Source: Cylicocyclus nassatus
Taxonomy: Eukaryota; Nematoda; Chromadorea; Rhabditida; Strongylidae
DNA: 64,000 bases
Reading direction: 5' to 3'
NCBI GenBank assembly: GCA_958299035.1
Contig: CATQJL010000305.1
Span: 76,042,792 to 76,106,791 of the forward strand
Shown in pieces: positions 45,558-58,246 of the stretch (the first letter of the stretch is position 1; every line of letters starts with the position of its first letter). Under the pieces are notes generated by a model that worked only from the letters and a program-made list of their open reading frames with translations, did no database searches and was not told the DNA's origin. A program made the translations under genes and the position numbers.

Positions 45558-45889
45558 TTAAAGGCACCGTGCACCTAAAATCTCGAATTCAATGTTTTTG
45601 TCGCCTTCAGGCCTTCTGAAAGTCCTGATTTCGAATATGGAGTCGAAAATCCACAAAACCCCCACAAATCCCTGTTTTGAGAACTCTCCGCAGGCGCAGG
45701 CGAGATAAGGCATGCAAGTGGGCGGGGCGACCTTGGTCGCTCCGCCTACTTTGCTACTTCCGGAGCGGATTTCTCGCTCCAGAAGCAGTCTTTTGCGACG
45801 AAGCTTGGGGGTTTGCCTAGTGTGGGGGCCCACACTAGTATGCCATCATAATCTCGTCAACCTTCATTCTGGGTGGACGGTGGCTTTAA
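45558..45889. mobile_element. MITE, ends TTAAAGGCACCGTGCACC
   Basis: The left end TTAAAGGCACCGTGCACCTA and right end GGGTGGACGGTGGCTTTAA are imperfect inverted repeats. The core contains nested hairpins such as GGGCGGGGCGACCTTGGTCG. A related end occurs near 7415-7435. Confidence 0.65.
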
Positions 45890-46468
45890 GGTACAGTTGA
45901 GATGAACAATTCTTAAAAAAAGGCAAAGTATATATACAATAAAATCATTTTCAATTCAGGTCCAGTTCAATGCTAATAAAAATTACAAGCACTGAGGTAG
46001 TCCAACGTCTTTGGAACATCCTCGCAGAAAAAAAAAGGACACAGGGGGGGGGGCTAACGATGTCTACGGAGAGTTTTGAAAGAGAACTTCTTCAAATTCA
46101 TATTTTATGAACTCTGCCTATGAAACTGCTGTATTAACGGTGAGATCCATTTACGCAAAAATAAATATTCTTTCTCAATTATCTCGCAAATATCAAAGAT
46201 AGGAACGTTCTTAGCTAAAAAACTAGTTCATATAGTAAAAAGTTCAAAGTTCGTAAATGATAATGAGATTTGAGTATGTCGGTCCCACTTTTTGAGGTAT
46301 TTCAAAATTAGCTGAAGAGTGTATAAGAGTTTTTGAATCTTATCAAAAATGTAAAGCTTTTTATTCATCAAACTCCAGAAGCAAAGCGAGTATAAATCTG
46401 TTTTTCTTTTCAAAAGCCAAATCTAAAGCAAATCGATCTTGATGAGAAAGATTTACTTACTAACGGAG

Positions 46469-46653
46469 TTATCCTCTGATTCAAATGGCTTGGAGGCTGG
46501 AAGGCGGAACTTTGTGACCCAATTAAGGCTAGGTGATGATCAGAGAGCATGCGCGCGGAAGACACGCAGACGCGTCGCGGGCGTGAGCGTCCTTAATTAG
46601 GTCACGAAGCCCTGCCTTCCAGCTGTCAAGCCAACTGAATCAAAGATTATTAT
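46469..46653. mobile_element. Relative of the 4008-4170 MITE
   Basis: The ends CTCTGATTCA and TGAATCAAAGATTAT enclose inverted GGCTGGAAGGC / GCCTTCCAGC and the shared core ATCAGAGAGCATGCGCGCG. It also has an inner pair CCCAATTAAGG / CCTTAATTAGG not present in the 4008 copy. Confidence 0.7.
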
Positions 46654-48620
46654 CTACTATTTTGATGCGTACCTTCTGCAATTTCAGAGAGAGGCAAAAG
46701 GCCTCAAAAATAAATCACACTCTTCCCGTAAAGTTCTGAGTGCAAGTTGATGACAACTGCTTACACTTGGAGCTTCTACTTTAGTCTCAAGTTTCAAAGT
46801 CACGAGACTAAAAGTGTCATGCAAATAAAAGATCTCGAGAATGCTTTGCACTGCTTTGATTCACACAGATTGTGATAGAACGAAATAAAAAATGCAAATA
46901 TCCTTCGTATTCAAAGTGATCGGCAGCTTTTGCATTTGCAAATAGCGAATGCATCGGCTTCGGACAGTGTAAGAAGAAAAAAAGATTGCCGACAAGACTG
47001 GCACCGCAGCCTAGAAACAGCTGGTCATTCGTCCAGCAACATAAAATAGTAATTTGAAAATTTTCTGCAGATTCTATGGAAATTACAAATCGAACGTATG
47101 GAGGTACACTAATTGTACGACTATTATGTCACATATGATGCTGTAAAAATGTACAGTTGCCCTTTTATCAAACAAAACAGATTAGGAACATTCTAACCGA
47201 CAGATGGCTAAGCGGCTTTGAGCAAACGTTTTTTTTTCTAGCATTCTGGGCCAATCAAGTCCTGCAATAGTGCATGAATAGACATAGACATTAAACACTC
47301 TTTTGCGAATGTTTGCTTTTCCTTTTATGGGGGCGCTGCCATTTTTGCACGTCGTAACGATTTTATGACAAAATGACACACATTAAGGGGTTCGCAAAAC
47401 CATGGCGACTATTACCAGAAAAGTCTTTTACTGTATATTTGATTCTACTAAAGGCTTACTACTGGAAAAAAAACTTTAAAAATTTTCTGTGACGTGGAGT
47501 TATTTTCTAGGAAAAACAAAAATGGCAATGACTCAAACGAATGTAATCAAAAGTATGAGCGCTAAACTTTGCTGAGAAACACTGCTAGGAAATTCGAACA
47601 TATATTTTGTTAAGATATGTAGAGTCTCAATTCTAATTGTTGATTTGATTTACTGATTACTGATTACTTAAACTTTTATTGCTGTAAAATGATCCAACCA
47701 GGATAAAAACTTGAAATTCTGCAGAAGCAGCAATTCTATTACTTTCACACGAGAAAAAACTTTCTGAAGAAACGTAAGTTGATTATAGGCACACAAAAAT
47801 GGCATTAATTTATCACTAGGGAATATAGGACAGGTTTTGTGCACAGATCGATTGCGGAGGCAATAACATGGATAGAAAATGAAAACAAAAAGTACGCTGT
47901 TTTCATTGGAAAACACTTCAATCAATTTTCGACTATCTTGTGACAGCAGTAGTAAAGAAAATGGGTAGAATAGTGGAGAAAAAAGGTCCTTATATTAAGA
48001 ACTACAAGAATCAAAAGATTTGGAATTTGGAGAACCTGACTGAGCTTGCTCAAAAAGGCAACTTTGAACAAAAATTTATTTAATGTGGCTACTTTTGTCG
48101 GAAGAAAGACTATGTTGAAAATTTGCAAATAAAGCTTAGAAAAGATATTTTGAAAGAAGTTGGTAATCTGCCTTTTTCTTTACTATCGGAAAATAGGTGT
48201 AAAAGTTATGAAAGCCAAATTCCAAGCGAAAAGGCCATGTAAGCCTACCCCAAAGCCTCTCACCCTTGCCATTTTTTATACTAGTTTTTTTCGTAATTTT
48301 ACAAGTAATAGAAAATGTACACACTGAAAAACCATTAAAAAAATCGAACCATAAACTTTACACAAAAAAAAAGTTTTTTTCCAATTTTCAAAGTAAAGAC
48401 TGAAGTTCCTCAGAGTTTGCTGACTGTGACAGATGGCAAGCAGCAGAAGAAAACGACAAATGGCTTCTAAGTACGACATCAAAAGATAAAATCTTTACAA
48501 AAAAAAGTAGACAGAACGTCCTCAGGAGATGAAGTGTCTTTCCGGAGAAAAAACAAAAGTTTCAAGCAAGCACACCAAGTGACAAGCATGTGTTTTCGTG
48601 CAAAAGTTCGGAAATCGGGG
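46654..48620. other. Intergenic, nothing recognised
   Basis: AT-rich sequence with short frames only. No inverted repeat, RNA gene or splice-supported exon is seen. Confidence 0.4.
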
Positions 48621-48866
48621 GGTCATTTGTGATTTGATATGTGAGATTGCACAGCGTGCGAGGCATGCATTTTACGACTAATTACTTTTGCAAAGTGATT
48701 ATTTACACCTGATACCTGCTTATACACGAAGAAAAGAGAAAGAAAGGAAAATCGTAAAGTTTGCAAGCGTAAATTCTAAAAGCAGCAAAAAAACGCAAAA
48801 AAGTAAGCAAAAAGAAGTAAAGTCGTGAAATACCGCGTATGTTGTGCATTACACGCCTATTCCGAG
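48621..48866. mobile_element. Degenerate MITE family A copy
   Basis: The left end GTCATTTGTGATTTGATATG and right-end block GTCGTGAAATACCGCGTATG then TTGTGCATTACACG match family A. The interior is strongly diverged. Confidence 0.55.
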
Positions 48867-49584
48867 ACCAAGAAACTCTAGAACACATCGCAGACGTGAT
48901 TAACAAGTTTGTACTTGTCGGCTACTTCATCTTACTAGATCTATCACACTAGATTAGAGAAAAAACATGTTCGAGCTTGTTGGACACATTTTGCGAGAGC
49001 GTTGCTGAGATTTTCAGCCGCGGAACAGATATCCTAAGTATCAGACGACGCAATTTTACACTAAACTTTGAATTCAAAACTAAACAAATGAAAAACGTGC
49101 GCAGATTTGATGACCTTGCTCTCATAAAAACAGGCCGAGGAGCTCGACGGCCACTCGGCGCGCCAATTCAATAAAAATCGTTTACGATTGCGTTGCTCGC
49201 TGAATCGAATTTCCCGCCGAGCGGGCAGGGGCTTTGAAGAGAAGCAGTGAGAACAATACTTTCAACAAATCATAGAATCATTCATGCGAATATGCAAACA
49301 TAATAGGAGAGGGGAGGAAGAACAATGGCGCCACGTTGTTCGGAGCGACATAATCCTTCCGAAAAACATCATTATCAAAGCGATTAAGAGAAGATTTCTG
49401 AGCAGAAAGGCATCGAATTGATGCGTGCCGCAGTGGGAAAAGCAAACAAATGCAAAGGATGTGTGCAAATAAAAATCAGACGTGTAGGAAGTGCGAGATG
49501 TGAGATCACGACCAGACATTTGCCCCGAGTGCAGCGAGCGAGCACTTCAAAAGCGCGCCGGCGGTGGGGAGATTGGAAAATGCG
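48867..49584. other. Intergenic, no supported gene
   Basis: Mixed composition with GC-rich patches (49130-49230). The overlapping frames at 49262-49705 on both strands lack domains. Confidence 0.35.
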
Positions 49585-50350
49585 GTTGGCAATTGACGTA
49601 TGTGACATATGCAGAGGAAAGGGAAAATTGCTAATGAGACGCCCGGGGGGGGGGGGGGGAGGAGGAGAAAGAGTAATTAAAAGTGAATCAAAGGGAGTTT
49701 TTTAGCGACGAAAAAAACATATGACGCAGAACGGGCCATTTTTATGCAAAAGCTAAGAAATTAGCACGAAATAGCATTAGGGCGCCAAAGCTCGCATTGG
49801 GGCGCGATATCTAACCAATGCTTTCCGAAATAGGCGGAATTACATGGAAACCTGGAAAGAATTGCTGCTATCAAGCCGATGGAACCTAGTGAAGGTTACA
49901 TCGAGTCAGCTTCCGCATAGATTTGTTGATTATGTGACATTTGCAGAAGAAAGGTATAATTGCTAATGAGATGCGGGAGGGGGGAGGGGGTAGGGGGAAG
50001 AGAAGAGAGAATAATTAAATGATTTAAGGGAAGAACTTTTTCAGTGGTGCAAAAAGCACTAGCGCAGAAGAACGTCATTATCATGCAAAGATGAAAGATT
50101 TGCATGTTGGCAAAGGGGCATTGAATTTCGTACTAGAGCGCGTAATCTTACTAATGCCTTGCAAACAAGCGGGCAAAATATTAACACAACTTGCAAATAT
50201 ACTCGAGAATCCCCGAATAGATAAGAATCAACATATGACGCATAAAGATGACGTTTTCTAGTAAAAGTAGAAAAAGTTGCATTAGGACGTTAAATCTCGT
50301 ACTGGAGCGCTGAATTTTACTGTTTGATTTAGGCAAGTAAGCAAAGTGTC
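49585..50350. repeat. Diverged tandem repeat, ~330-bp unit, 2.4 copies
   Basis: Unit 1 (about 49585-49850) and unit 2 (about 49915-50180) share GTGACAT-TGCAGA-GAAAGG, ATTGCTAATGAGA, a G-rich tract, TAATTAAA, and AGAAATTAG/GAAAGATT followed by GCATT-G-GCG. A partial third unit lies at about 50230-50350 (CATATGACGCA, GCATTAGGACG). The G tract is 15 G in unit 1 but interrupted in unit 2. Confidence 0.6.
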
Positions 50351-51705
50351 AACATAACTTGTGATTCTTTTTGAAACACGAATTAATAAGGTTCAGTAGA
50401 GATGAACACGATTTCATATCGACTTTGCGGCCGCATAAATTTTCGCAGTCTACTGAAAAACGAGAAGAACTTTCATGAATGTTTAGTGAGTAAAAAAACA
50501 TTCAGCACGAACATATGACATACGTCTCATTGCAGACTATACATATGGTCGATTATGGAATTTTTCCACTTCTAATTATTCATGAAAACTTTTTTATATT
50601 GATTGCGAAAATCATGAGACCGCAAATTTCCACGTAAAAAATTGTATCCTTTACCTTTCGTGATACTTCCCAGTTAGGCACTGACGCAGAAATCAGAATT
50701 TGATGATACTTCTTCAAGTAGTTCTGAGCAAAGGAAATTGAAAGAATGATTTTTCTGCATTGGCATCAATTTCGCGCTCCATTAACTTTTGTCTTGAGAA
50801 TTTGAAACTTGCTCATTCGTCTGTTATTCATTCTTTATTGCGTAGGGGTGCCCCTAAAGGCAAGAAAGAAACAAAAAATAGCAAACAGTATGTTAAAAGC
50901 ACGAACGATCATGTGTAAATTGTTTTAATTTTGAATTAGATTGCGGTGCGGGGAACGAACGCTTAGAAAATAGATAATGGAGCAAAAAAATGGTTGTTTA
51001 CTTGCTAATCGCAAATTATAAAAAATTTGTCTTTATCAGTTTGAGTAAAAGCAAAAGATAAAAATTTGTCTCATGGAAGATGTGTTCTTGATAACAGAAT
51101 AACGAGAAATGTCACTAGTTGGCTAATCAAATATTTCTTGAGCGCAGATTTTCGGACTTGTAAAATCTCTCCGGCAAAAAAAAAATCAAAGAATTTCGAA
51201 TTTCTGTACACCTTAAAAGATCTAGACATCGAAGATAATGATGAAAAAAATACCGAAAGAAATGAAAATGGGGGAAAAAATAGGAAACGCACGTTACATT
51301 GACGGAAATATGTTTACTGTTGAAATAAAGAGTAAATTCTCTTTGCAAAGCTTTTTTACCTTGCAAATGCAAACCTGAAGAAAAAGGAAGTGAGAAAGTT
51401 GACAAAACCGGCTATTCTAGCGCATAAGTGCCAACTAGCCGCCACGAGAGCCACCAAAACCCGTGAAAGCAGCGATTAGCGTGAAAAGCAATTAAAAACG
51501 AGTAGACGACGAAGGTAAAGTGGGGCTTTGGCGACTGGCCAAGTATCGATCGTTGCCGTGATGGCATCGTGAATACACGCCAGAACATGGCACACTCGCT
51601 CCGCTGCTGCTCTTTTCACTATACGTTGATTTATTGTTGTCAGTGGCCTTCATTTGCGCGGGTCAGCCATATATGGATTGGGGCGTGGTTTATGAGGGTC
51701 CTAGG
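50351..51705. other. Intergenic, nothing recognised
   Basis: AT-rich sequence with short frames only. The frame at 51066-51302 is Lys/Asn/Glu-rich, as expected of random AT-rich DNA. Confidence 0.4.
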
Positions 51706-51905
51706 GAGGTAACGCTAGGAGTTCTTTTTTTTGATTGCGTATATTCTCTTCTTTTGTCATCGCAAAATGTGAAAGTTTTGTAAAAACATATTGAAAGAGA
51801 GGCTCCTAAGGAGGTAGCGCTAGGAGTTATTTTTTTTGATTGCGTATATTCTCTTTTTTTGTCATCGCAAAATGTGAAAGTTTTGTAAAAACATATCGAA
51901 AGATA
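51706..51905. repeat. Tandem duplication, 105-bp unit
   Basis: Two copies (51706 and 51811 onward) share GCTAGGAGTT, TTTTTTGATTGCGTATATTC and GTCATCGCAAAATGTGAAAG and differ at a handful of positions. Confidence 0.9.
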
Positions 51906-52218
51906 ACTACTTCCAATTTGAAAATAAAAAAGCAATGACTGGCTGTTTGACTGGTTTTTAGCAAAAAAAGTTTGAAGATTGAAAAAGAAGTTTAAAAAAT
52001 TTTGAAAACTAAAAAGGCTCTATAGAAAAGGTCTTGAAAAAATAAATGAAGATACTGTGAAAAAGAGGTAAAATGAGAAATGAAAATTATTGTATTGCAA
52101 CTGCAATAACTGCGGTGGCGAAATTTCCACGATGTAGTTCCGTATAATGTAGACAATTGGTATTGGTGTAATTGCACACAGCGCGCGGCATCTCACGACC
52201 AATCATGATAAATTGTAA

Positions 52219-52444
52219 GGGATCGGCCATACTAATCCTGCTATTCCTACGACTCCTGCGATTCCTGCGATTCCTGTGAGTCCCGCACAGTTTATACGCC
52301 GCTTAAATGAGCGCGTGTTGCGTAAAACAACACGTAACAGGCAACACGCGGCTCATTTAAGCGGCGTATAAACTGTGCGGGACTCACAGGAATCGCAGGA
52401 ATCGCAGGAGTCGTAGGAATAGCAGGAATAGTATGGCCGATCCC
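52219..52444. mobile_element. Foldback MITE with 9-bp repeats, TAA target duplication
   Basis: The ends GGGATCGGCCATAC and GTATGGCCGATCCC are exact complements flanked by TAA on both sides. The arms contain a degenerate ATTCCTGCG nonamer array and then CGCACAGTTTATACGCCGCT. The loop is about 35 bp around ACGTAACAGG. The total is 226 bp and nearly a perfect hairpin. The end sequence and TWA duplication match the 3727-4000 element. Confidence 0.9.
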
Positions 52445-52544
52445 TAACAAACACGTTTTCATTGAAGAGACTGTCATAAAACATTGGTTGCAGTTAATTC
52501 AGTTCTTCACAATTAACGACACGAAAAGAAAGTTTGAAAATTGG

Positions 52545-52625
52545 CAGTTCTAAGCATATAAGTCGTAAAATACCACATGTGTTGTGCAATACATATAATA
52601 AGTTGCAACTAAACTGGTAAACATT
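52545..52625. repeat. Half copy of MITE family A
   Basis: Only the right part is seen (TTCTAAGCATATAAGTCGTA and CACATGTGTTGTGCAATACA), matching the right end of the copy at 53050-53296. Confidence 0.55.
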
Positions 52626-53049
52626 CGCAAGCGCGTTCTAAGCCGAAGACATTGCAGAAAGAAAGGTTAAAGGAGATTGCAAGCAGCAACGAAGGCGTCG
52701 CGCAAGTGTCTGCGAATAATGCGTTGTCTGCGTTACTAAATCAACCATAGCAGTCAGAATGTTGATGTTTGCGTCGCCAAACTAACACTTCCTCCTACTT
52801 TTTCTTTAGAAACAAATTTAGCTAGGAGCTTGAAGAATTCATGAATAAAGCGCTGATTTTGCAACATTGAAAAAACAAAATGCGAAAAACTCACATGCTG
52901 ATTGCAGAAGTTTGACTAACAATGAGATGAGAAAACCAAAGCAGATGAGTAGCAACTCAGACAGTGAATAGGACTAATCACATGCTCGTCCGAGCAAAAC
53001 ACTCAAGAGGCCTCATGCGCACATCAACAATAGGCCTATCATATCTTTG

Positions 53050-53296
53050 AGTCACTTGTAATTCGATATGTAAGTGTGCACACTATGCGCGGTAAACGAC
53101 GACACCTTTACTAATAACTTCTCAGTCAAACTTTTTTAGCGTAACAAACTGTAGAAATATGTCCCACTAATAAGACACATCAAGTCAATTTAAAGACAAG
53201 CATAACGAAAAACTACCGGAAATGAGCAGATTCTAAGCTTAAAAGTCGTCAAATACCGCATATGTTGTGCACATGCACAACAAGTTACAACTCACT
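53050..53296. mobile_element. MITE family A copy
   Basis: It starts AGTCACTTGTAATTCGATATG and ends AACAAGTTACAACTCACT, with internal GTGCACACTATGCGCGGTAA and GACACCTTTACTAATAACTT. Confidence 0.75.
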
Positions 53297-54734
53297 GGTA
53301 AAAATACGACTGAATTACGATATTTTGAGAACTCACCTCTTATACAGCATCTTCTCGAGGCTAAGTCATGTATTGATGAAGTTCTCAAGAGCGGAGCCTG
53401 AAATCAGAGGTTCGTTAAGAGTCGCAGACAATTTCCGCAATTTTACGAGCAGATGCGATGTCCAATCCAATAGAAAGAATGTAGGTTGAGAGATGGAGAA
53501 GCATAGCGACAGAAAGTGCTAAAAGTTCCTTGGAAACAAGATTACTTGTAGGAGAAAATGAACAGTTGCAATTAGAAATGAAATGCTAAATAAATAAATA
53601 TCACCCCTCCCCTCCCTCCACCAAGTTTTTCCACGTTTTTCCTGGCATTTCTCAAACGATGTAGCGATATATTACATTAATTTAACCGTAGAGGTGGTGA
53701 AAGTAATGACTTGTAATTTTTCTGGTATTCTTAAAAGTGTATATCATTTCAATATTTTATTGCGTTGATTAAGAAGTTATTATGGAAGGTTTCAACAATT
53801 GAAAACTTTTGCAATCGATATTGCATGTCTATCACGACTCAAAAGTGTATCAAAATTAGACTCACTTTTTTTTATCCTACTGGCTTTTTTCCTGACGAAT
53901 AGGGATTGTGAAAAGAGAATTTTCACAAACTTCTAGAGGAGTTAAGATAATATATGAAAAATCAGTAATAGTAGAAAAGGGACCTAAATATTAGGGTTAC
54001 CTTACATGAACATTTTCAGACAAATTCTGGACTTAAAATTAAGTGAACTCACAGAGATCGCATCGATAGGGGCGATATTATTATCTAGCTTTTATCAATA
54101 GATAATATTAAGATGAAAAAGAGGGGATAGAAGATAGTGGAGCCGATGAACTAAGGTTTTTGGTAAATCAATGCTCAAAGACAAATGGAAGGCTTCAAAA
54201 AAGGCTTTTTGGGCTTCGCAAACTTGTAAGATAATTATTTTACTGCAAAAAATTGTGGAATTTTCTTGGTAGTTTCACAGCAAGAGAGTGAGAGAGCTTG
54301 TTTTCGCTAGTGATAGAGGACCAAACCACTAAGCCAAACCGCTCTCGAGTAGTCCTAACTTTGCGCTTGTTACAATCAAGTGCAAATCAATTCAACATTT
54401 CCACTTAACTCACATCTCTCTTTGTGTCGACACCGAATGTTTGTTCAATTTCTTGCAATGGCAAGGCTTTCGAGTGCTGGAGTAAAAAAAAAGTGTGCCC
54501 AGGTTGACGTGCAGCTTTGTCTGCATTTCATGGATTGAGATAGATTTTTGGCTATTAAAATAGGTGTCAAAAATCTTAAAACTGTTTACGAGCTGCAAAA
54601 GAAGTGGTAAGTTTTGATCTCGCAATCAGTAGAAGAGAAGAAGAAGTAGATGACTGCTCAAAACCAGGAGTAGAACTGTGTTTCAACAGAGCTTGAATAG
54701 GTCATCAAAAACTATATGTTTTTGAGCTCATGTC
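53297..54734. other. Intergenic, nothing firmly recognised
   Basis: AT-rich sequence. A minus-strand frame at 54410-54625 has plausible composition (ISIHEMQTKLHVNLGTLFFY) but no clear splice sites or relatives in the window. Confidence 0.35.
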
Positions 54735-54945
54735 ATAGCGGTACCAGGGTTTCTGTTCGGAGGGATCGATTTTTCTTCAAACGAAAAAGGAGTGGAATCG
54801 CTAAAAATTATCAAAGAAAATTATTCTAATTGTATCCAGAATAAACAAATCACTTGCACATTTTTATACCCGCGATAAATTTTGAAAAATTTTGCAGCTC
54901 ATTCTCGGGTAGGTGGACGGGGGCTCGGTCCGCCATTGGCTCATG
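54735..54945. mobile_element. hAT-like MITE copy, degenerate
   Basis: The left end GCGGTACCAGGGTTTC and right end GGTCCGCCATTGG parallel the 15319-15614 element. The AATCACTTGCACATTTTTAT block matches its CCTCTGCACATTTTTATCC. Confidence 0.55.
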
Positions 54946-55555
54946 TGTGTTCAAATTTCTTTTATAGTTGATTTCAATAACCTCCAAAATTTGTTACAAA
55001 AATGACCCAAGCAAGGAATAGTAAATTTTCAAATTATGCCAAACCAGTCTATTCTTGCATTGATGAAGAAGATTGGTTGATTGTAATAGACACCAGATTT
55101 GCGTCAATTGTCACCAAAATAAAGAGATACTAGTTAAGCTCAAAAAAAGCCTAAAAAGCCTATATTGGTCATGAAAGATATACGCCCTTTGCATCCTCAA
55201 ATCTCATAGAAGAATGCTGAAAAACATTTCAAAGAATAGACAGTGTACCTTTTTTGTATCAATTTTAGACGCTTAAGAGAATTTTACATACAGGTAGAGC
55301 AGACTTTTTAATGCAACAATTCTGGAATTTCCTAGCCATCTAAGAAATTTTGAATTAGTGTATGGAAGACTCTATAGTTTCGGTTGAAATCGGGTAATGT
55401 GTGATAACAACGGACTTTTGTAAAGCAAAGAAATTGCAAGTTTCCGAAACATAATCAATACTGAAGGATATTACGAAGTAAATGAGCCTCAACGCTTGAA
55501 AGAGAAGAAGAGGAGAAGTGATAAAATGAGCTACGAGAAAAAGTTTATGGAGATC

Positions 55556-55835
55556 ACAGTCACCGAGACTTCTATTAAGTTCAGTTCCAAATGATCGATA
55601 CATTTCACAGTTCCAATTGGTGAATTGAGAGTCATAAATCTGCCATAAAGCGTTCCTGACGCGAAACATTCAGCTTAAATTCAAGTTTGCTGCTGTTTTT
55701 TCAGCCAAGCGCTGATCCGATAAACTCTTTGTGGCTGTTCACGTACTTTTGTACTGTAAGAGGTAGAAGTAAGTACGAAAAAAAGCTTTCCACAAATGGA
55801 AACACAGTTTTTTTGTGTTCCATGGCGAGGACAGA
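55556..55835 (-). pseudogene. Decayed copy of the exon at 59197-59433
   Basis: On the minus strand the sequence aligns to the 59-kb exon: SHKEFIGSALG-stop-KNSSKLEFKLNV here against HEKEFYPIRLAYKNRSKLEV there, and MTLNSPIG... in one frame or RNALWQIYDSQFTNW in another against RNDSWRNMYDSQFNEW. In-frame stops and frame changes show it is not functional. The parent family is not identified. Confidence 0.6.
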
Positions 55836-58089
55836 GAATTACGAAGCAGATAGATTGCAATTGGTGCGAAAAGAGAATTAGTGTTCATCTGATCAAAGCG
55901 ATATACAGAAGCAGTGCAAGTTTAAATCGAACCCATCAGGATATGTGATTTAGACATCACTTTGATACAACCTTGGATTGCAGAGTATTGCTCAAAAGGG
56001 CCCTTAAGTGACAAATCGTCCCAGAAAGAATTAAAGTGCTGGTTTCGAATCTGTCCTTGTTAACCGCAGAGAGTTTTTGGGTGATGAGTTACGAGGTTCC
56101 TTCAGTCAGAAAATTGAACGCACATCAAGATAACAAATTATATGCCTTTTCCAGCAATGAAGACTCAACTCAATGTATATTCATGGCCATATTATGGATT
56201 ATGGTGATGACTATCTTGTATTGAAGTGAAAATATTTATTTTGTCTCCCTGAGAATTGGAAGTTTTTTGCATTTGCACAGCTTATGTGATTTTATTCGAG
56301 CCACGCATTCAATTTTTCGCCTTTAAAAAACTCCTACAAATCTTCTCTCGAAGATTAGCAGATTTCAAAGATAAATGTAAAATCAGCGCTTTGTACAAAC
56401 AGTGCGCATTATGACTAACTGAGCAGATTTATTTGAGGTACCTTTCTTGTGAGGAACTTTGGAGCGTTGTAAATATCAGTGCGTTCAGAAATTTCGTTTT
56501 CTTCATCCTTGTTTGACCATACCATAAAACAAAGTAGAGAAAGAAGTTTGATGCGGTATCAAGCAGCTTTTCTTGAATTTTTATCAGCTGCTTTCAGACT
56601 TGTTCTTCCGATGATCGGTCGATTATGAGAATTCTATCACAAATCTTACGTTGTCCAACTGCAGACATTCAAAATTGTTTTAATTTTTTGGCACATTTTT
56701 TTACTAAATTCAGCTGAATAACTTGTACAGAATAAAATGAATTTAGTTGCACCAAACACTAAAACCTTCGCTATTTGAAGTCCCAGAAACTGGTTTATAA
56801 GGAAACAAGAACAAATAAGCATTTTTTAAAAGGATTTGGGATCAAGTATAACTATGTGCTCTAGAAAATGGGAATAGTAAGTAAATGTGCAGAATCTGTA
56901 TATTAAGACAACAAAGAATGAAGAACAGAAAGAGGTAAAAGCTCGCGGGCTTGATATGGTATCTGATCAAACAACAATTTAGTTTAAGGAAACTAGAAAG
57001 TAATTCTAGAAGCCAAGTAGTAATAACATTGCAACCGGTTTTGTTTAAGTATCTATAACCAAATCTTTTTTGAAAGAAGAAAATGAATTTTTAATAAACT
57101 GAATCTGGACAAAGAAATTGATATTTTAAGGAGAAAATTGCTTGAAACTTTGGCGATTATGTGACCGATCATGAGAAAACAGAAATCCAAATGCCAGAAA
57201 CCTCGAAGATTTTGCAAGGAATATAGTGTAAAGCATTTGGTTTCGTCGTTATTTTATGTGATAGAGGACGAATAAACTTTTGTAACGACACAATATATCA
57301 CCGCTTCTTCCTTTACACATGCTTCAAACATTTTTGGAAGAAACAGAACCGCCCTTTTTACATTTTACGACTTCAAAATTTACGGCTTCTCCTCTGTTTT
57401 CCGTCCTAACTTTTATGAAGGCGCATAGAGAGTAAGAGCAGATTTTCCTCTGATTACTGAAAATGAGAAGAAAAATCTGCCTTTTCGTAGAAGTACATAG
57501 AATATTGACAGTTGTAAATATAGACAGCTTTTCGAGTTAGTCTTGATCCTTGAAGTGGGCTGGCTTTTCGTTAACATAGCGCAGTAAACATAAAGTAGAG
57601 AGCAAACAAAATTTGAGCCGTGCTTGTCGGAAAGCATCACCTCAATAGAAATATAATGCATGTGCCATGTGTCGCATATGACACACAAATAATAGGACAC
57701 AACGAAACAGAATAGTATGATGAACCAGGAATTCAGGTAAAAGTAGTTTCTTAGTTCATTTCGCCTCCTTGCACAGATTGAAGGAAATTTCTGGAATACT
57801 GCAAAAGCACAGTTTGTTGAACATTTGCTCGCAATAGCTAACCTTCACACTGGCGTACCTCCCACTCGATAACCTGCATAGCTATATGCCCGAGATCGCG
57901 TCGGGGCCATGCGTACCCCTGCCTCCCTCCCCCCCCCCCCCCAGTTCTACAAGCATTGCAGTTACAATGGGAATAGGAATGGCCTATTTCTTGTTCTAGG
58001 GTGCTCTTCTCAAAATGAAATAGGCAGAGAAAAATAAGAATTAGAAAATTTATTTCCTTTCATCGGTACCTAAAAATACCTGATTTTAC
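55836..58089. other. Intergenic, no firm gene
   Basis: The minus-strand frame at 57413-57700 contains WHMHYISIEVML, weakly similar to WTLEMTELSVEVMP in the 58-kb exon, so it may be a decayed copy. A 14-base C run lies at 57929-57942. Confidence 0.35.
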
Positions 58090-58246
58090 CACAGACACAT
58101 GCTTGTGAAGGTAAGGCTCAATTATAAAATCGTGACGACGGATTTGACTGCGGTCTTTGCGCCCACAGGAGCATATCACCCTCATACAAAAAGGCATCAC
58201 CTCAACGCTCAGCTCAGTCATTTCCAGTGTCCAAGTACTATCATAC
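58090..58246 (-). CDS. Unidentified internal exon
   Basis: This 157-bp minus-strand exon has good borders (acceptor TTTTTCTGCTTAG, donor GTG/GTAAAA) and encodes 52 residues beginning YDSTWTLEMTELSVEVMPFC and ending HDFIIEPYLHKHVSV. Three cysteines are present. I do not recognise the family and could not link it in phase to another exon. It may belong to the same locus as the 59-kb exon or to a separate small gene. Confidence 0.45.
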
